Of a stretch of DNA of 64,000 bases, positions 17,733 to 27,123 are shown piece by piece (within the stretch, counting starts at the first letter, position 1; each line of letters begins with the position of its first letter). The notes under the pieces were generated by a model, which searched no databases, was not told where the DNA came from, and was given only the letters and a program-made list of their open reading frames with translations. Both the position numbers and the translations under genes were made by a program. The DNA is from Candidatus Hadersleviella danica. GTDB lineage: Bacteria > Chloroflexota > Anaerolineae > Promineifilales > Promineifilaceae. The stretch spans positions 1 to 64,000 of the forward strand of contig JADJSZ010000024.1 in NCBI GenBank assembly GCA_016711405.1, in the 5' to 3' direction.

Positions 17733-17865
17733 GGGTCTGTTTCATTTGGGTTGAAACATTGTAGGGGTAGGCCTTGTGCCTACCCCCAGTCTCACATTTA
17801 CCAGAGGTCAGGGCAACCACAAGGGTTGCCCCTACGACGGCTCTCAACTGAAATGAAACACACCC
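17733..17865. mobile_element. MITE-like element, copy 1 (133 bp)
   Basis: Ends are inverted: GGGTCTGTTTCATTT against AAATGAAACACACCC. Inside are two strong palindromes, one around GGTAGGCCTTGTGCCTACC and one around GGCAACCACAAGGGTTGCC. It carries no ORF. Flanks TTTAAGAAT and TTTAATAAC (7 of 9 equal) look like a decayed 9-bp target duplication. It is the inverted sibling of the copy at 29378. Confidence 0.8.
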
Positions 17866-17926
17866 TTTAATAACTTGCCTAATTTCAAGTGAGTTGAAGT
17901 TGGTTTTAAGTCAAAATCAAGTTTTA

Positions 17927-18023
17927 TTGCAAAAAGGCAAAAGAACAAAAAAGCAAAGTTAATCGAGAAAATTTCATTCGCCAACCCTTTTTCCTCTATT
18001 GCTCTTTTGCCCTTTTGCTTTAA
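17927..18023. repeat. Octamer inverted array (GCAAAAAG type)
   Basis: GCAAAAAG/GCAAAAGA/ACAAAAAA units face CTCTTTTG/CCCTTTTG units across about 40 bases. A near copy in the opposite arrangement lies at 26874-26957. Nothing else was found between the MITE and the kinase gene. Confidence 0.6.
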
Positions 18024-18094
18024 AAAATTTCTTCCAATCTGCGAAAAGTTCAACTGGGACTGCTCCTCTTTCTTTCTTCTTCTCCCTCTCGCCT

Positions 18095-21000
18095 CTACTT
18101 CTTCCCCAATTCTGCCACAACAATATGCATTAGCCGCTCAATATCGTACGGTTTTTGCAAAAAGGTGAGCGAGCCATCCACGCTGAATAGACGGCTCGCT
18201 TCTGCTTCGCCATAGCCCGAGGAGATAATGACGCGCACCTCGGGGTTGAGTTGGTGGAGGGCGAGATATGTTTCGGGGCCGTTCATCTCCTGGGCATTTG
18301 CATATCGAGCAACACAAGGCTGATTTCGCCGCATGTTGCTGATAAACAGCCACTCCCTCACGGCCGTTGCCCGCCTCCAAAACCTCAATCTCCATCAACT
18401 CCAAAATATCTACGACCGCCTCGCGTACAGGGGCTTCATCGTCTATCACCAACACTTTGCCACTGCGGGGCGCGGCCGTGACGGCCGTGGGGGGAATGGC
18501 CAAAGAGACCTCGCCTGTCGTTTGGACGGGCAAATAAACGGTAAACGTCGTCCCCCGCTCTGGTTCGCTCTCGAGCACCACCCCGCCGTGGTGGGTGTGA
18601 ACAATGCCGAGCGTGGCCGAGAGTCCCAGCCCTCGGCCGTGTTCTTTGGTGCTGAAAAACGGGTCGAAAATGCGCTGTTGCGTTTCCGCACCCATGCCAA
18701 TGCCTGTATCGCGCACCCGCAAGCAAACATAGGTTCCCGCTTCCAAATGGGTGTTGCCCACACAGCGGGGGCCATCTCCTTCGGTCAGGGCGGCCAAATA
18801 GGTGTGGATATACACCTGCCCCTGCTCGGCGCGAATGGATTCGGCCGCATTGATGACCAAATTCATCACCACCTGTTGCATTTGCCCTTTATCCGCTTGC
18901 ACGGGAGCTAATTGATTGGCTAATTCGACATGCAGTTTGGCTTGCTTGGGCAGAGCTACCTCGAGTAATTCGACATTTTCCCGAATCAGTTGGTTCAAAT
19001 CGAGCCATTCGATTTGGAAATTGCCTTTGCCCGCATAGGCCAGCAGTTGGCGGGTTAAATCGGCCGCGCGTTCGGCCGATTTCATCGCCTTGAAGATATT
19101 GGCATGGGCGGGGTGTCCCTCGCCAATCTTGAACTGCGCCAACGAGGCTTGCCCCAACATGCTGGTCAGCAAATTGTTAAAATCGTGGGCGATACCGCCC
19201 GCCAAAATGCCGATGCTTTCCATGCGCTGGGCTTCGCGCAGGGCTTCCTCGGCCGCTAATTTCTCGGTTACATCCTCGGCAATGCCTGCTTCGCCAAACA
19301 AGTTGCCTTGCTCATCGTGTAGCGAAAAGGCGCGGTCGCGCACCCAACGAATGCTCCCATCTGGGCGCACGATGCGGAAGATTTCATCAAACCCATGCAG
19401 GGTGGTTTGTTGGTCGGCCACACGGATGCGTTCATAATCATCGGGATGGACAAAAGAGAGCCAATCGGGTTTGGTTTCATACACTTGTTGCGGAAATGCC
19501 CCAAATTTGCTCAAAAGCGGGGCTGACATACACCATCTCGCCATTAATATCCAAAATCCACAGCACTTGGTCTACATTGTCGGCAAAAAGGCGGAACCGC
19601 TCTTCGCTCCAGCGCAACTCTTTTTCGGCTTGTTGCCGCTGAATGGCGGCGGCGAGGGTGCGTGCGGCCGTGGAGAGGGCATCTAGTTCGGGGGCAGGCC
19701 ACGGCCGTTCGTGGAGACAATCGCTAAAGGAAAGTACCCCCCAAAATTTGCCTTGCACAATAATCGGAAAACTGGCATAAGCCAGCGTTTGGATGGCATG
19801 GAAAAATTGCTGTTGGGCGGGGGGCAAATCGCGGACTAAGCCATGCATAAATTGCCCCGTGGACATCGGTTGAATCCAACCGGCCAAATGGGTATCGTTT
19901 ACGGTGACATTTTTATAGCGGGAGTCTTGTTGAATAGAAACAAGGTGGGGTATCACCCATTCGGTATGCAGAGAAAATGTTTCGCGCTGATTGGCTGTGG
20001 CGGATTGGTTGATAAAAATGGTCACGCGGCTCATCTGGGCCGCCTCCCCCAATTTGGCCAGCACGGGTTGGATAACCTCTTCCCACGGGGATATGAAAAG
20101 CTGTTCGGCGGCAAAACTAACGGCCGCCAACACAGCTTCGCGGCGGCGCAGGGTTTGCTCGGCCGCCTTCCGCAAGCTCACATCGCGCACATAGGTCAGG
20201 TAAAAAGGTTGGCCGCCCAAAGTCAGCAAGGTCGTATTGCCCTCAATGGGAATGAGGTGGCCATCTTGGTGCAGTTGGTGCGTTTCGCGCAAGGTGTTTA
20301 AGATGGGATTGGGGGGGGTGGTTACGCCAGCCTCGGCGGGATACAAATTCGCTATGACCATTTCATGTAGTTTGGCGGCCGTGTAGCCTGTCATTTGGCT
20401 GGCTTTGGCATTGGCATCCACAATGCGCCCCGTGTGTGGCTCCACCACGTAAATGGCATCATTGGCTTGGTTGAAGAGGGTGCGGTAACGGGCCTCGTTT
20501 TCGCGCAAATCGGCCAAGGTGGCTTCTAGCTCGGCCGCCATATGGTTAAAACCCGTTGCCAAATCGTGCAATTCATCGCGGGTATCCACATGGATGCGGG
20601 CGTGCAAATCGCCCTGCCCAATGCGGGTCATCCCGCCTGTTAGGGCGTGAATCGGCCGTAGCACATTGCGAATGATGCCCACCATGAAGAGGCAGATGAT
20701 GGCGACGAGGGAGAGTTGGATTTGGAAGGCTGTGCGAAAGGCTTGGTCGGCTTGGCCGTAAACTGTTTGGGCGGGATCAGCCGCAATCAGGTACCACCCC
20801 CACGGCTCAAAAAAAGCATAACGGCCGAGATGGGGCACACCCTTGATGGTCAGGCGTACCAACCCTTTGGTGGGGTCATCAGCATCCACTTCCCAACTTA
20901 TGTTGTCGGCTACAGTCTCTACTCGATGGCCCCGCAGGTGGGGCAAGAGCAGGGTTTGCCCATCTTCTAACAAGACAAACACGCTTCCCCGCTGGGCTGG

Positions 21001-21261
21001 TCGCAATTGCGCCAAATCGGCTTGTGCTTCCATTTGCACATCCAGCACGCTTTGGGGGAAGATGAGCAACCCTTTTTGCACCAAATCCGCCTGATGCCCT
21101 GTCACGATTTTTTGGGCTTCCTCCACCCCAACCGAGAGAATTTGTTCGGCCGCGTCCAAGAGGGGCGGGCGCATTATGCGATACACCAACACGTTGGTGA
21201 CGACGAGCGCTATGCCAAACAACGGCAGGACGATTAGCAAAAATTTGCTATAAATTCTCAT
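18095..21261 (-). CDS. Hybrid sensor histidine kinase (frameshifted)
   Basis: Restored length is about 1,055 residues. Order: membrane helix 7-28; extracellular sensor of about 165 residues; second membrane helix; HAMP (RPIHALTGGMTRIGQGDLHA); PAS (YRTLFNQANDAIYVVEP); a GAF-like domain; a second PAS (QVLWILDINGEMVYVSPAF); HisKA with GGIAHDFNNLLTS; HATPase with NLVINAAES and DTGIGM; and a receiver with VLVIDDEAPVREA and the phospho-Asp strand LVLLDMQMP. Three missing bases must be supplied, near 19495, 18318 and 18294. The start is 7 bases after the stop of a solute-binding lipoprotein gene, implying one transcript and possibly ligand-bound SBP as its signal. Confidence 0.85.
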
Positions 21262-21267
21262 AGGGGC

Positions 21268-22863
21268 TTAGGGGTCTGCGGCCGAAATGGGGGCTAAAAT
21301 AATCTCACGCAAAATAAGGCGTTGGTCAGAACGGGGTTGCCATTGCACCCGCCGATTGACACCATATATATCATACTGTTGGAACAGGAAAATCCACGGC
21401 ACTTCGGCGTGAATAATTCGCAACGCTTGCTGATAATACCCCAAACGTTCGCTCTGGCTCATGGTGGTATGGGCAGACATTACCAAGCGGGTTACTTCTG
21501 GGTTGGTGTAATGGCTTCGGTTGGGTTGCACGGCAAACGCATTATAAAGTATGTCATCCGCATCAAAGGTGCTGGTTCCCCAGCCCATGAAATGTGCTTC
21601 GGCCAAATCTTGCGCTTCGGGTGAGCGATATTTGGCGAGTTGGGTGGGCCAATCGTTGTAAATGACCTCGAGTTGAACCCCCACGGCCGCCCATTGCTCG
21701 GCAATCAGGGCCACTGTTTGCTGGTCGCCGGGGTAACGGCCGACAGGCGCATCCAGCACCATGCGGAACCCATCGGGGTAGCCTGCCTCGGCCAATAACT
21801 CGCGCGCCCGTTGGGGGTTGTAGCCATAAAAAGGGATGCTGGCATCGTAGCCAAAGGTGTTGGGCGCAATGGGGATGGGTATCGGCCGTGCCGCCCCCGC
21901 GAACACCTCTTCGACAAGGGCGGGTACATTGGTGGCGTATTGCAACGCTTGGCGCACCCGCACATCGGCCAAAATGGGGTTCTTGGTGCCATCAAGAGCA
22001 ATGTATTGAATATAGGTGCTTGGCTCCAGCCGATAGGTGAGATTGGGGTATTTGACCAACTCGGTCTGATAATTTAAGGGCAAATCGGTAATGATATCGG
22101 CGCGGTTAATAATCAGGGCGAAGAGCCTATCGTTTAAATCGGGCAAAGGGAGGAAAACAGCCTGTAAAATCGTTGGTTCTCCCCCCCAATGGTTGGGGTT
22201 GGCCTGCAAGCGGATTTGTTCGTTGGGTTGCCACTCCACAAGGCGATACGCTCCTGTGCCGTTAGCGTGGTCGTGCAACGCATCGGAACCAATTTGGGCA
22301 ACGTAGGTGTGGCTAAGGATGTGCCATTCACTCAGGCGGGCGGCCATGAGCGGGTAGGGTTCATGGGTTTTGATATGGACGGTGGTGTCGTCGAGGATGA
22401 GTACTTCCTCAATAACAGCAAACCGGTTGTAGGTGGCGGTGAATTTTTGGGGGTCTTGGAGCGGCCGTTCGAGGGTGAATTTGACATCAGCGGCCGTGAA
22501 TGGCTCCCCATTGTGAAAATAGACATTGGGGCGTAACTTCACCTCCCATGTGGTTAAATCAAGCGCTTGCCACGAGAGAGCCAAGCTGGGGGTCAGGGCT
22601 AAATCGGCCGTGCGATAGACCAACGTGTCGTAGATATTATCCAGCACAACCCGACTAAATGTATCGGTAATTAAGTGGGGGTCGAGCGAGGTAATGTCAT
22701 TGGTCAGGCCAATGGTGATTTGGTCAGGGGGGGTGGGCAATAAAACGGCAGGCTGGAAAATGGTTGGGGGTGTTGGCTCAATGGGCATTTGAGACTGGCT
22801 ACACCCTGTTAATTTCATTAACAAGATTAACAGCCAGAGGAGGAACTGCTTGGAGGTCATCAT
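21268..22863 (-). CDS. ABC solute-binding lipoprotein, family 5 (peptide/nickel/oligosaccharide)
   Basis: 531 residues. Signal peptide with lipobox LTGC. The family-5 signature is clear: ITIGLTNDITSLDPHLITDT, then SWQALDLTTWEVKLRPNVYFHNG (shown only as family landmark WEVKLRPNVYFHNGEPFTA), and RARELLAEAGYPDGFRMVL near the end. Such proteins bind peptides, metal chelates or sugars outside the membrane. No permease or ATPase gene adjoins; the next gene in the operon is a hybrid histidine kinase, so a sensory role is plausible. Starts after AAGGAT. Confidence 0.88.
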   Translation of the reverse strand: MMTSKQFLLWLLILLMKLTGCSQSQMPIEPTPPTIFQPAVLLPTPPDQITIGLTNDITSLDPHLITDTFSRVVLDNIYDTLVYRTADLALTPSLALSWQALDLTTWEVKLRPNVYFHNGEPFTAADVKFTLERPLQDPQKFTATYNRFAVIEEVLILDDTTVHIKTHEPYPLMAARLSEWHILSHTYVAQIGSDALHDHANGTGAYRLVEWQPNEQIRLQANPNHWGGEPTILQAVFLPLPDLNDRLFALIINRADIITDLPLNYQTELVKYPNLTYRLEPSTYIQYIALDGTKNPILADVRVRQALQYATNVPALVEEVFAGAARPIPIPIAPNTFGYDASIPFYGYNPQRARELLAEAGYPDGFRMVLDAPVGRYPGDQQTVALIAEQWAAVGVQLEVIYNDWPTQLAKYRSPEAQDLAEAHFMGWGTSTFDADDILYNAFAVQPNRSHYTNPEVTRLVMSAHTTMSQSERLGYYQQALRIIHAEVPWIFLFQQYDIYGVNRRVQWQPRSDQRLILREIILAPISAADP

Positions 22864-22949
22864 GACAATCCTTGTAAATGTGCTTTGCCCCCTATCCTAA
22901 AGACGGGACGCCGCATCTAATCTCCCCATCCCTCTTAGACCACGGCCGC

Positions 22950-23957
22950 TTATTTTTTTTCGCCCATCCACGCCAGTAAGTCTAGCAAAAATTGGGGGCT
23001 AACCTCGGCCGTGCGTTCCGCCCGGCGGGGTTCGGCCGTGGATTTATACAGCAAGGCCATCTCCTGCTTATCCCCACCCAGCGGATGCCCCTCTTGCCAC
23101 ACCAACACCACTGGCCGAGGCGCAATGCGCCCTGTGTAGCGGGTGAGCATAAACGTATGCGGGTGGGCGTGGTCAAAGATGTGTTTGGCTTGGAAGGCGG
23201 GTTGGGCACGGCCGATGGCAATCACCCCGCGCACCTTCTGGTTAAGCCCCGCCCACAACAAGCCCAACCCGGCCGAAATGGGCAAGGCCACCACATATGG
23301 CTCCGCCCCCAACAACCCACAAATCTCTTCTAAATCTTGCTGAATTTGGGGTGGTTGGAGCAAATTTTCCATGCTGGCATGGAGCAAATAGCGCATCGGG
23401 TCTAGCCCGTATACTTCATACCCATTGGCCGCCAAGTGGGCACAGCGGGCATCGTCAAAGCGGTCGAAATTGCCATAGCTGGAAAGATAGAGCAACGTCG
23501 GCCGATTTAATTGGGTGGTAGGATAGTAATAACACTCCATCACCACCCCAGCCCGAATGGGCAAAATGGTGACTTGGCCGTTGGCCAACGTGGGAGCGCC
23601 CAAAAAGCCAAAATTAAGCTGGGAACCAAAACGCTCCTCAGCCCATGCCTTGATGCTTTGTAGGTCAATCTCAAACTGCTGATTATCCCCCTCGCTTTCG
23701 CCCGTGCCGCGCAAATCAAACACGAGGTGGGCCATGTTGCCCTCTGCCCCATACGCTTGCACCTCTTGCCGGGCACAGCCAATGACGCTGGTTTTGGTGA
23801 GTGGAAAGCGTGGAACCCACACGCGCAACACCTTTAAGCCCTCGTCGGGGGTCAGGCGCGGCCGTACCAACACACAATCGAGGTACAAATCATCATCGGT
23901 CAGAATGCCGAAATACTCTTCAATGTAATCAGGGTCTTTTTGGAGTTTGCCGAGCAT
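22950..23957 (-). CDS. Alpha/beta-hydrolase-like protein of unknown role
   Basis: 335 residues. The stretch HLVFDLRGTGESEG resembles the oxyanion strand of alpha/beta hydrolases, and VVALPISAGLGLLWAGL occupies the position of the nucleophile elbow, but with AISAG-like sequence rather than a clear GxSxG. YCYY-type and PRPVVLVWQEGHPLGG strands follow. It may be a degenerate hydrolase or a structural relative. The start is flanked by GAGTGCT repeats and lies downstream of a sugar-type binding protein on the same strand. Confidence 0.5.
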   Translation of the reverse strand: MLGKLQKDPDYIEEYFGILTDDDLYLDCVLVRPRLTPDEGLKVLRVWVPRFPLTKTSVIGCARQEVQAYGAEGNMAHLVFDLRGTGESEGDNQQFEIDLQSIKAWAEERFGSQLNFGFLGAPTLANGQVTILPIRAGVVMECYYYPTTQLNRPTLLYLSSYGNFDRFDDARCAHLAANGYEVYGLDPMRYLLHASMENLLQPPQIQQDLEEICGLLGAEPYVVALPISAGLGLLWAGLNQKVRGVIAIGRAQPAFQAKHIFDHAHPHTFMLTRYTGRIAPRPVVLVWQEGHPLGGDKQEMALLYKSTAEPRRAERTAEVSPQFLLDLLAWMGEKK

Positions 23958-24041
23958 GGGTCACAGAGTGCTGAGTTGAAAGTGCTGAGTGCTGAGTAAA
24001 AAGTGACCAATTTGAGCTTACGGCTTATGGCTAATAGCTTC
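23958..24041. repeat. Heptamer arrays (GAGTGCT and TTACGGC types)
   Basis: Two different degenerate heptamer sets fill the gap between two genes on the minus strand. The second set (GCTTACGGCTTATGGC) reaches to the stop of the next gene. Confidence 0.65.
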
Positions 24042-25625
24042 TTACTCATCTGCGGCATTATCATATGCGTAGTTGGGAATCAGGGCAACCACGCGATTAT
24101 ACGCTTCAATAACCGCTTGGCTACTGGTGAAATAGCCACTGAGCATCTCTTGCAGGATGATGGGAAACACCTTTTTGGTGGCAATCGTCGTGATGAGCGG
24201 CCCTTGCCCTTGGGCAAACCCCCAGCGGGGGGTGCTGGTAATGTCAGCCACGAGTTGTTCGGCCGCTTCGGCCCCAAACACATCGGCAATGGTTTGCCCC
24301 GCCGAGGTGATGGGCAATGCTTGCCACGCCTGCTGGAAGGCGACGGGGTCAGCGGCCGTGCCCAGCCGCATGGGAACCCGCCGCGCTGGCTCCACGGCCA
24401 GCCATTTTAGGTAGCCCGCGTTAAACCAATAATCGGCAAATTGGAGGGCAAGGGCTTCATCGGCCGTGCGGCTAATCCCCAAATTGATAATTTGGCCAAA
24501 ATTGGCCGCTTGGGCATTGGGGCCTCGGCCCTCCACCACGGTGACAATGCCGCTGTTTTGCGCCAAAAAGAGCGGGTCGGCACGGCACTGCGGGCAAGAG
24601 GGCAAAAAGCGCTCATCCTGCCCCAACAGGCGCGGCAAAACGGTGGGCAACGTCACAATCATGCCCGTGCGCCCCGCCAAATAGGTGTTGAGGGCACTCA
24701 AATCGGTCTGCACGTCGCTGGGGCTGTAACCGTTCACCAAATCGCGGTAAAAATCGAGCGCATCGAGGCAATCGGGGTGAATAAAGGTGATTTCTCCCTC
24801 GGGGCTGACCAAATCACACCCATTGGCCACGGCCAATTGCTCAAACACAAATTGGGTGGTGTATAGCTCTGCTTCGGTGGGAACCACCAAGCCCGAGATG
24901 AGCGTGTTGGAAACTCCCGTCTGGGCACTAATCTCGGCCGATTGATAAATGGTTTGGGCGGCCGTCAAAATGGCCGTGTAACTCGTCGGCGGGGCTAAGT
25001 CCAACGCCTCATACCAATCGGTGCGGTAGAGCCAAATTTGTTGCCAGCCATCGCTGGGCAGGGCGGCGATTTGCCCCTCCCCGCCCACGCCGACCAGTTG
25101 CAACGCCCCCGCGTCAAACGTGTCGCGGCCGAGTTGGTCGAGCGCGGCCGTGGCCATTTCGGGCGAGAGAATGCCCTGCGCCGCCCAGCCTGTGCTGTAT
25201 TGCAACGGGTGCAAAATCAAATCGGGCAGGGTATCGGAAATCGAGGCGGAGGCCACCAAATCGGGGAGCCGATTGGGGTCTACGAAAAGATACTCGAGGT
25301 CAATGCCGTAATCCGTTTGCAATTCGGCCGCCATTTCGGCCAGCACCTCCCGATAAATCGCCTCCGTTTCATTCACCCACAGGGTCAGGCGCGGGTTGGG
25401 GCGCACGGTGGGAATGGGCGCGGCCGTGCCCACGGGCTGGTTGATGGCGCCGCCTGTGGGGGTAGGGGCGGGTAAAAACAGCGGCGTGCGGGTGGGGGCA
25501 ATGGTTCCCGCCGTGGCGGCTTGCGCCTCGGCCGTGGCCAAACGCGGTGGGTTTAGCAACGCTGGCTGGCAAGCCACGCTGAACAAGGCGGTGAGGAGAA
25601 TGAGGAGGGTTAGGAAACGGTGCAT
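24042..25625 (-). CDS. ABC solute-binding lipoprotein, family 1 (sugar type)
   Basis: 527 residues. Lipobox SVACQ, then a Thr/Pro linker (APTRTPLFLPAPTPTGG) and a substrate-binding fold starting LTLWVNETEAIYREVLAEM. Landmarks of family 1 are PDLILHPLQYSTGW, ALPSDGWQQIWLYRTDWYEA and a C-terminal block with QEMLSGYFTSSQAVIEAYN. It should capture a sugar or oligosaccharide at the outer membrane face. No transporter permease adjoins. The start codon follows AATTACC heptamers without a Shine-Dalgarno site. Confidence 0.85.
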   Translation of the reverse strand: MHRFLTLLILLTALFSVACQPALLNPPRLATAEAQAATAGTIAPTRTPLFLPAPTPTGGAINQPVGTAAPIPTVRPNPRLTLWVNETEAIYREVLAEMAAELQTDYGIDLEYLFVDPNRLPDLVASASISDTLPDLILHPLQYSTGWAAQGILSPEMATAALDQLGRDTFDAGALQLVGVGGEGQIAALPSDGWQQIWLYRTDWYEALDLAPPTSYTAILTAAQTIYQSAEISAQTGVSNTLISGLVVPTEAELYTTQFVFEQLAVANGCDLVSPEGEITFIHPDCLDALDFYRDLVNGYSPSDVQTDLSALNTYLAGRTGMIVTLPTVLPRLLGQDERFLPSCPQCRADPLFLAQNSGIVTVVEGRGPNAQAANFGQIINLGISRTADEALALQFADYWFNAGYLKWLAVEPARRVPMRLGTAADPVAFQQAWQALPITSAGQTIADVFGAEAAEQLVADITSTPRWGFAQGQGPLITTIATKKVFPIILQEMLSGYFTSSQAVIEAYNRVVALIPNYAYDNAADE

Positions 25626-25840
25626 GAGGGAATGGGTGATTGGGTAATTGGTAATTGGGGGGCTTTTTATTGTAACCAGCTATGGGGTATGGGGCGATTT
25701 TGTGGGGAATTGCTAATGGGGGAGGAATTATGAATTGTGAATTGGGAATGGTTAATTGTGAATGGGGATTGCGGAATGGGGAATAAAATCTCCTCTGCCC
25801 CTCTGCCCCTCTGCCCCTCTGCCCCCCCACCCCTCTCTGC
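25626..25840. repeat. Composite repeat block upstream of menA
   Basis: GGTAATT heptamers, then GTGAATT/GGAATGG heptamers, then CCCCTCTG octamers running up to the menA -10 box. The heptamer-plus-octamer composition is the same as in the insert inside murE (58488-58587). Confidence 0.75.
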
Positions 25841-25846
25841 TACAAT
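25841..25846 (+). promoter_or_regulatory. -10 box of a probably leaderless menA promoter
   Basis: TACAAT 7 bases before ATG 25854. The -35 region would lie in CT-rich octamers. Confidence 0.5.
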
Positions 25847-25853
25847 TCCCGCC

Positions 25854-26771
25854 ATGAACCAACCCACCCCTCCTACCAAGACCCGTGCATGGCTAACGGC
25901 CGCACGGCCGCGCACGCTTCCTCTCGCTTTGGCCAGCATTGGCATGGGGAGTTTTTTGGCGGCGGCCGACGGCCGTTTTAGCTTGCCCATCGCCCTGTTG
26001 TGTGCCCTGACCACCATTTTTCTGCAAGTGCTCTCTAATCTTGCCAACGACTATGGCGACACGCGCCACGGTGCAGATAGCGTCGCCCGCCAAGGGCCGC
26101 GCCGGGCGGTGCAAATGGGTCTTATCTCGGCCGAGGAGATGAAGCGGGGCATGGCCATCACGGCCGCGTTGGCCATATTCAGCGGGGTGGCTCTGCTGGC
26201 CGTGGCCTTTGGCTGGGCGCAAATGGTGCTTTTTGGGCTGTTCATCGGGCTGGGGGGAGCGGCCGTGTGGGCGGCCGTGGCCTACACCGCCACCAGCAAG
26301 CCCTATGGCTACATCGGCTTGGGCGATGTGTTCGTTCTGCTCTTTTTTGGCTGGGTGGGCACGCTCGGTTCTTATTTTGTGCAGGCGCAAACGCTGACGG
26401 CCGATTTGTGGTTGCCCGCCACGGCCGTGGGTCTACTGGCCGTGGCCGTGCTCAACCTCAACAATATGCGCGACATCGAATCTGACCAGCAGGCGGGCAA
26501 ATACTCCATCCCCGTACGGCTGGGGCTAACGGCCGCGCGTCGCTACCACCTTGCCCTGCTCGGTGGCAGTTTTGTGTGCGCCGTTGCTTTTGTCTGGCTC
26601 AATACGCCCACTTGGTGGCACTGGGGGTTTGTGGTGGTGGCGCCGCTGTTGTGGCACAATGGCGCGGCCGTGTTGCGCCTCGCCCCCGCCCAAATGGATC
26701 CCCTCCTCCAACAACTCGCCCTCACCACCCTGCTTTTTGTCCTCACCTTTGGGCTGGGGCAACTTTTTTAG
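25854..26771 (+). CDS. menA: 1,4-dihydroxy-2-naphthoate polyprenyltransferase (MenA)
   Basis: 305 residues and 8-9 membrane helices, a UbiA-family prenyltransferase. The two Asp-rich motifs are LANDYGDTRHGAD (about 63-75) and LNNMRDIESDQQAGK (about 202-216), which bind Mg-diphosphate of the prenyl donor. ARPRTLPLALA at the N-terminus and GPRRAVQMGLIS fit MenA rather than UbiA. It attaches the prenyl tail in menaquinone synthesis. Other men genes are not nearby. An in-frame ATG further upstream would translate the repeats and was not chosen. Confidence 0.92.
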   Translation: MNQPTPPTKTRAWLTAARPRTLPLALASIGMGSFLAAADGRFSLPIALLCALTTIFLQVLSNLANDYGDTRHGADSVARQGPRRAVQMGLISAEEMKRGMAITAALAIFSGVALLAVAFGWAQMVLFGLFIGLGGAAVWAAVAYTATSKPYGYIGLGDVFVLLFFGWVGTLGSYFVQAQTLTADLWLPATAVGLLAVAVLNLNNMRDIESDQQAGKYSIPVRLGLTAARRYHLALLGGSFVCAVAFVWLNTPTWWHWGFVVVAPLLWHNGAAVLRLAPAQMDPLLQQLALTTLLFVLTFGLGQLF

Positions 26772-27123
26772 AGATAGAGATAGAGATAGAGAAGAACTTG
26801 GTTATTCAGCCAACTAAGGGCATTAGTTATAAGTTAAGGATTTTATGCAAAAATCAAGGGTGAAAAACAAGCCTAAATCCTTTTGCTTTATTGTTCTTTT
26901 GCCCTTTTGCAATAAATTTTTATTGCAAAAAGGCAAAAAAGGGAAAGGGCAAAGGGTATTTAGCCGAAAGAGCGCTTCGTGTTGACACTCTGGAAAATTG
27001 CTTAACTTATAACGAATGGACTAAGGGTTTCTCTATCTCTCTTCTCTATCTCCTCCCACCCCCAAACAAAAAGTGGCGTATACGCCACTTTTTACCTTTC
27101 ACTTTTCACTTTTTACGTTTAAC
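26772..27123. repeat. Intergenic repeat cluster between menA and the TPR gene
   Basis: This 352-base gap holds a GATAGA array at 26772-26793 with its complement about 230 bases on (27032-27055). Between them is an octamer hairpin of TTTTGCCC type (26874-26957). A perfect 26-base palindrome at 27068-27093 (core GTGGCGTATACGCCAC, flanked by A5 and T5) is a likely bidirectional terminator for the two convergent genes. TTTCACT heptamers follow. No gene is seen. Confidence 0.7.
27068..27093. terminator. Perfect 26-base palindrome, probable bidirectional terminator
   Basis: A5 then GTGGCGTATACGCCAC then T5, between convergent genes. With no loop bases beyond the palindrome centre, an operator is an alternative reading. 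Confidence 0.6.

Noticed and set aside
17733..17865. Insertion sequence
   Set aside because: Only 133 bases with no transposase ORF, so it is annotated as a MITE-like element.
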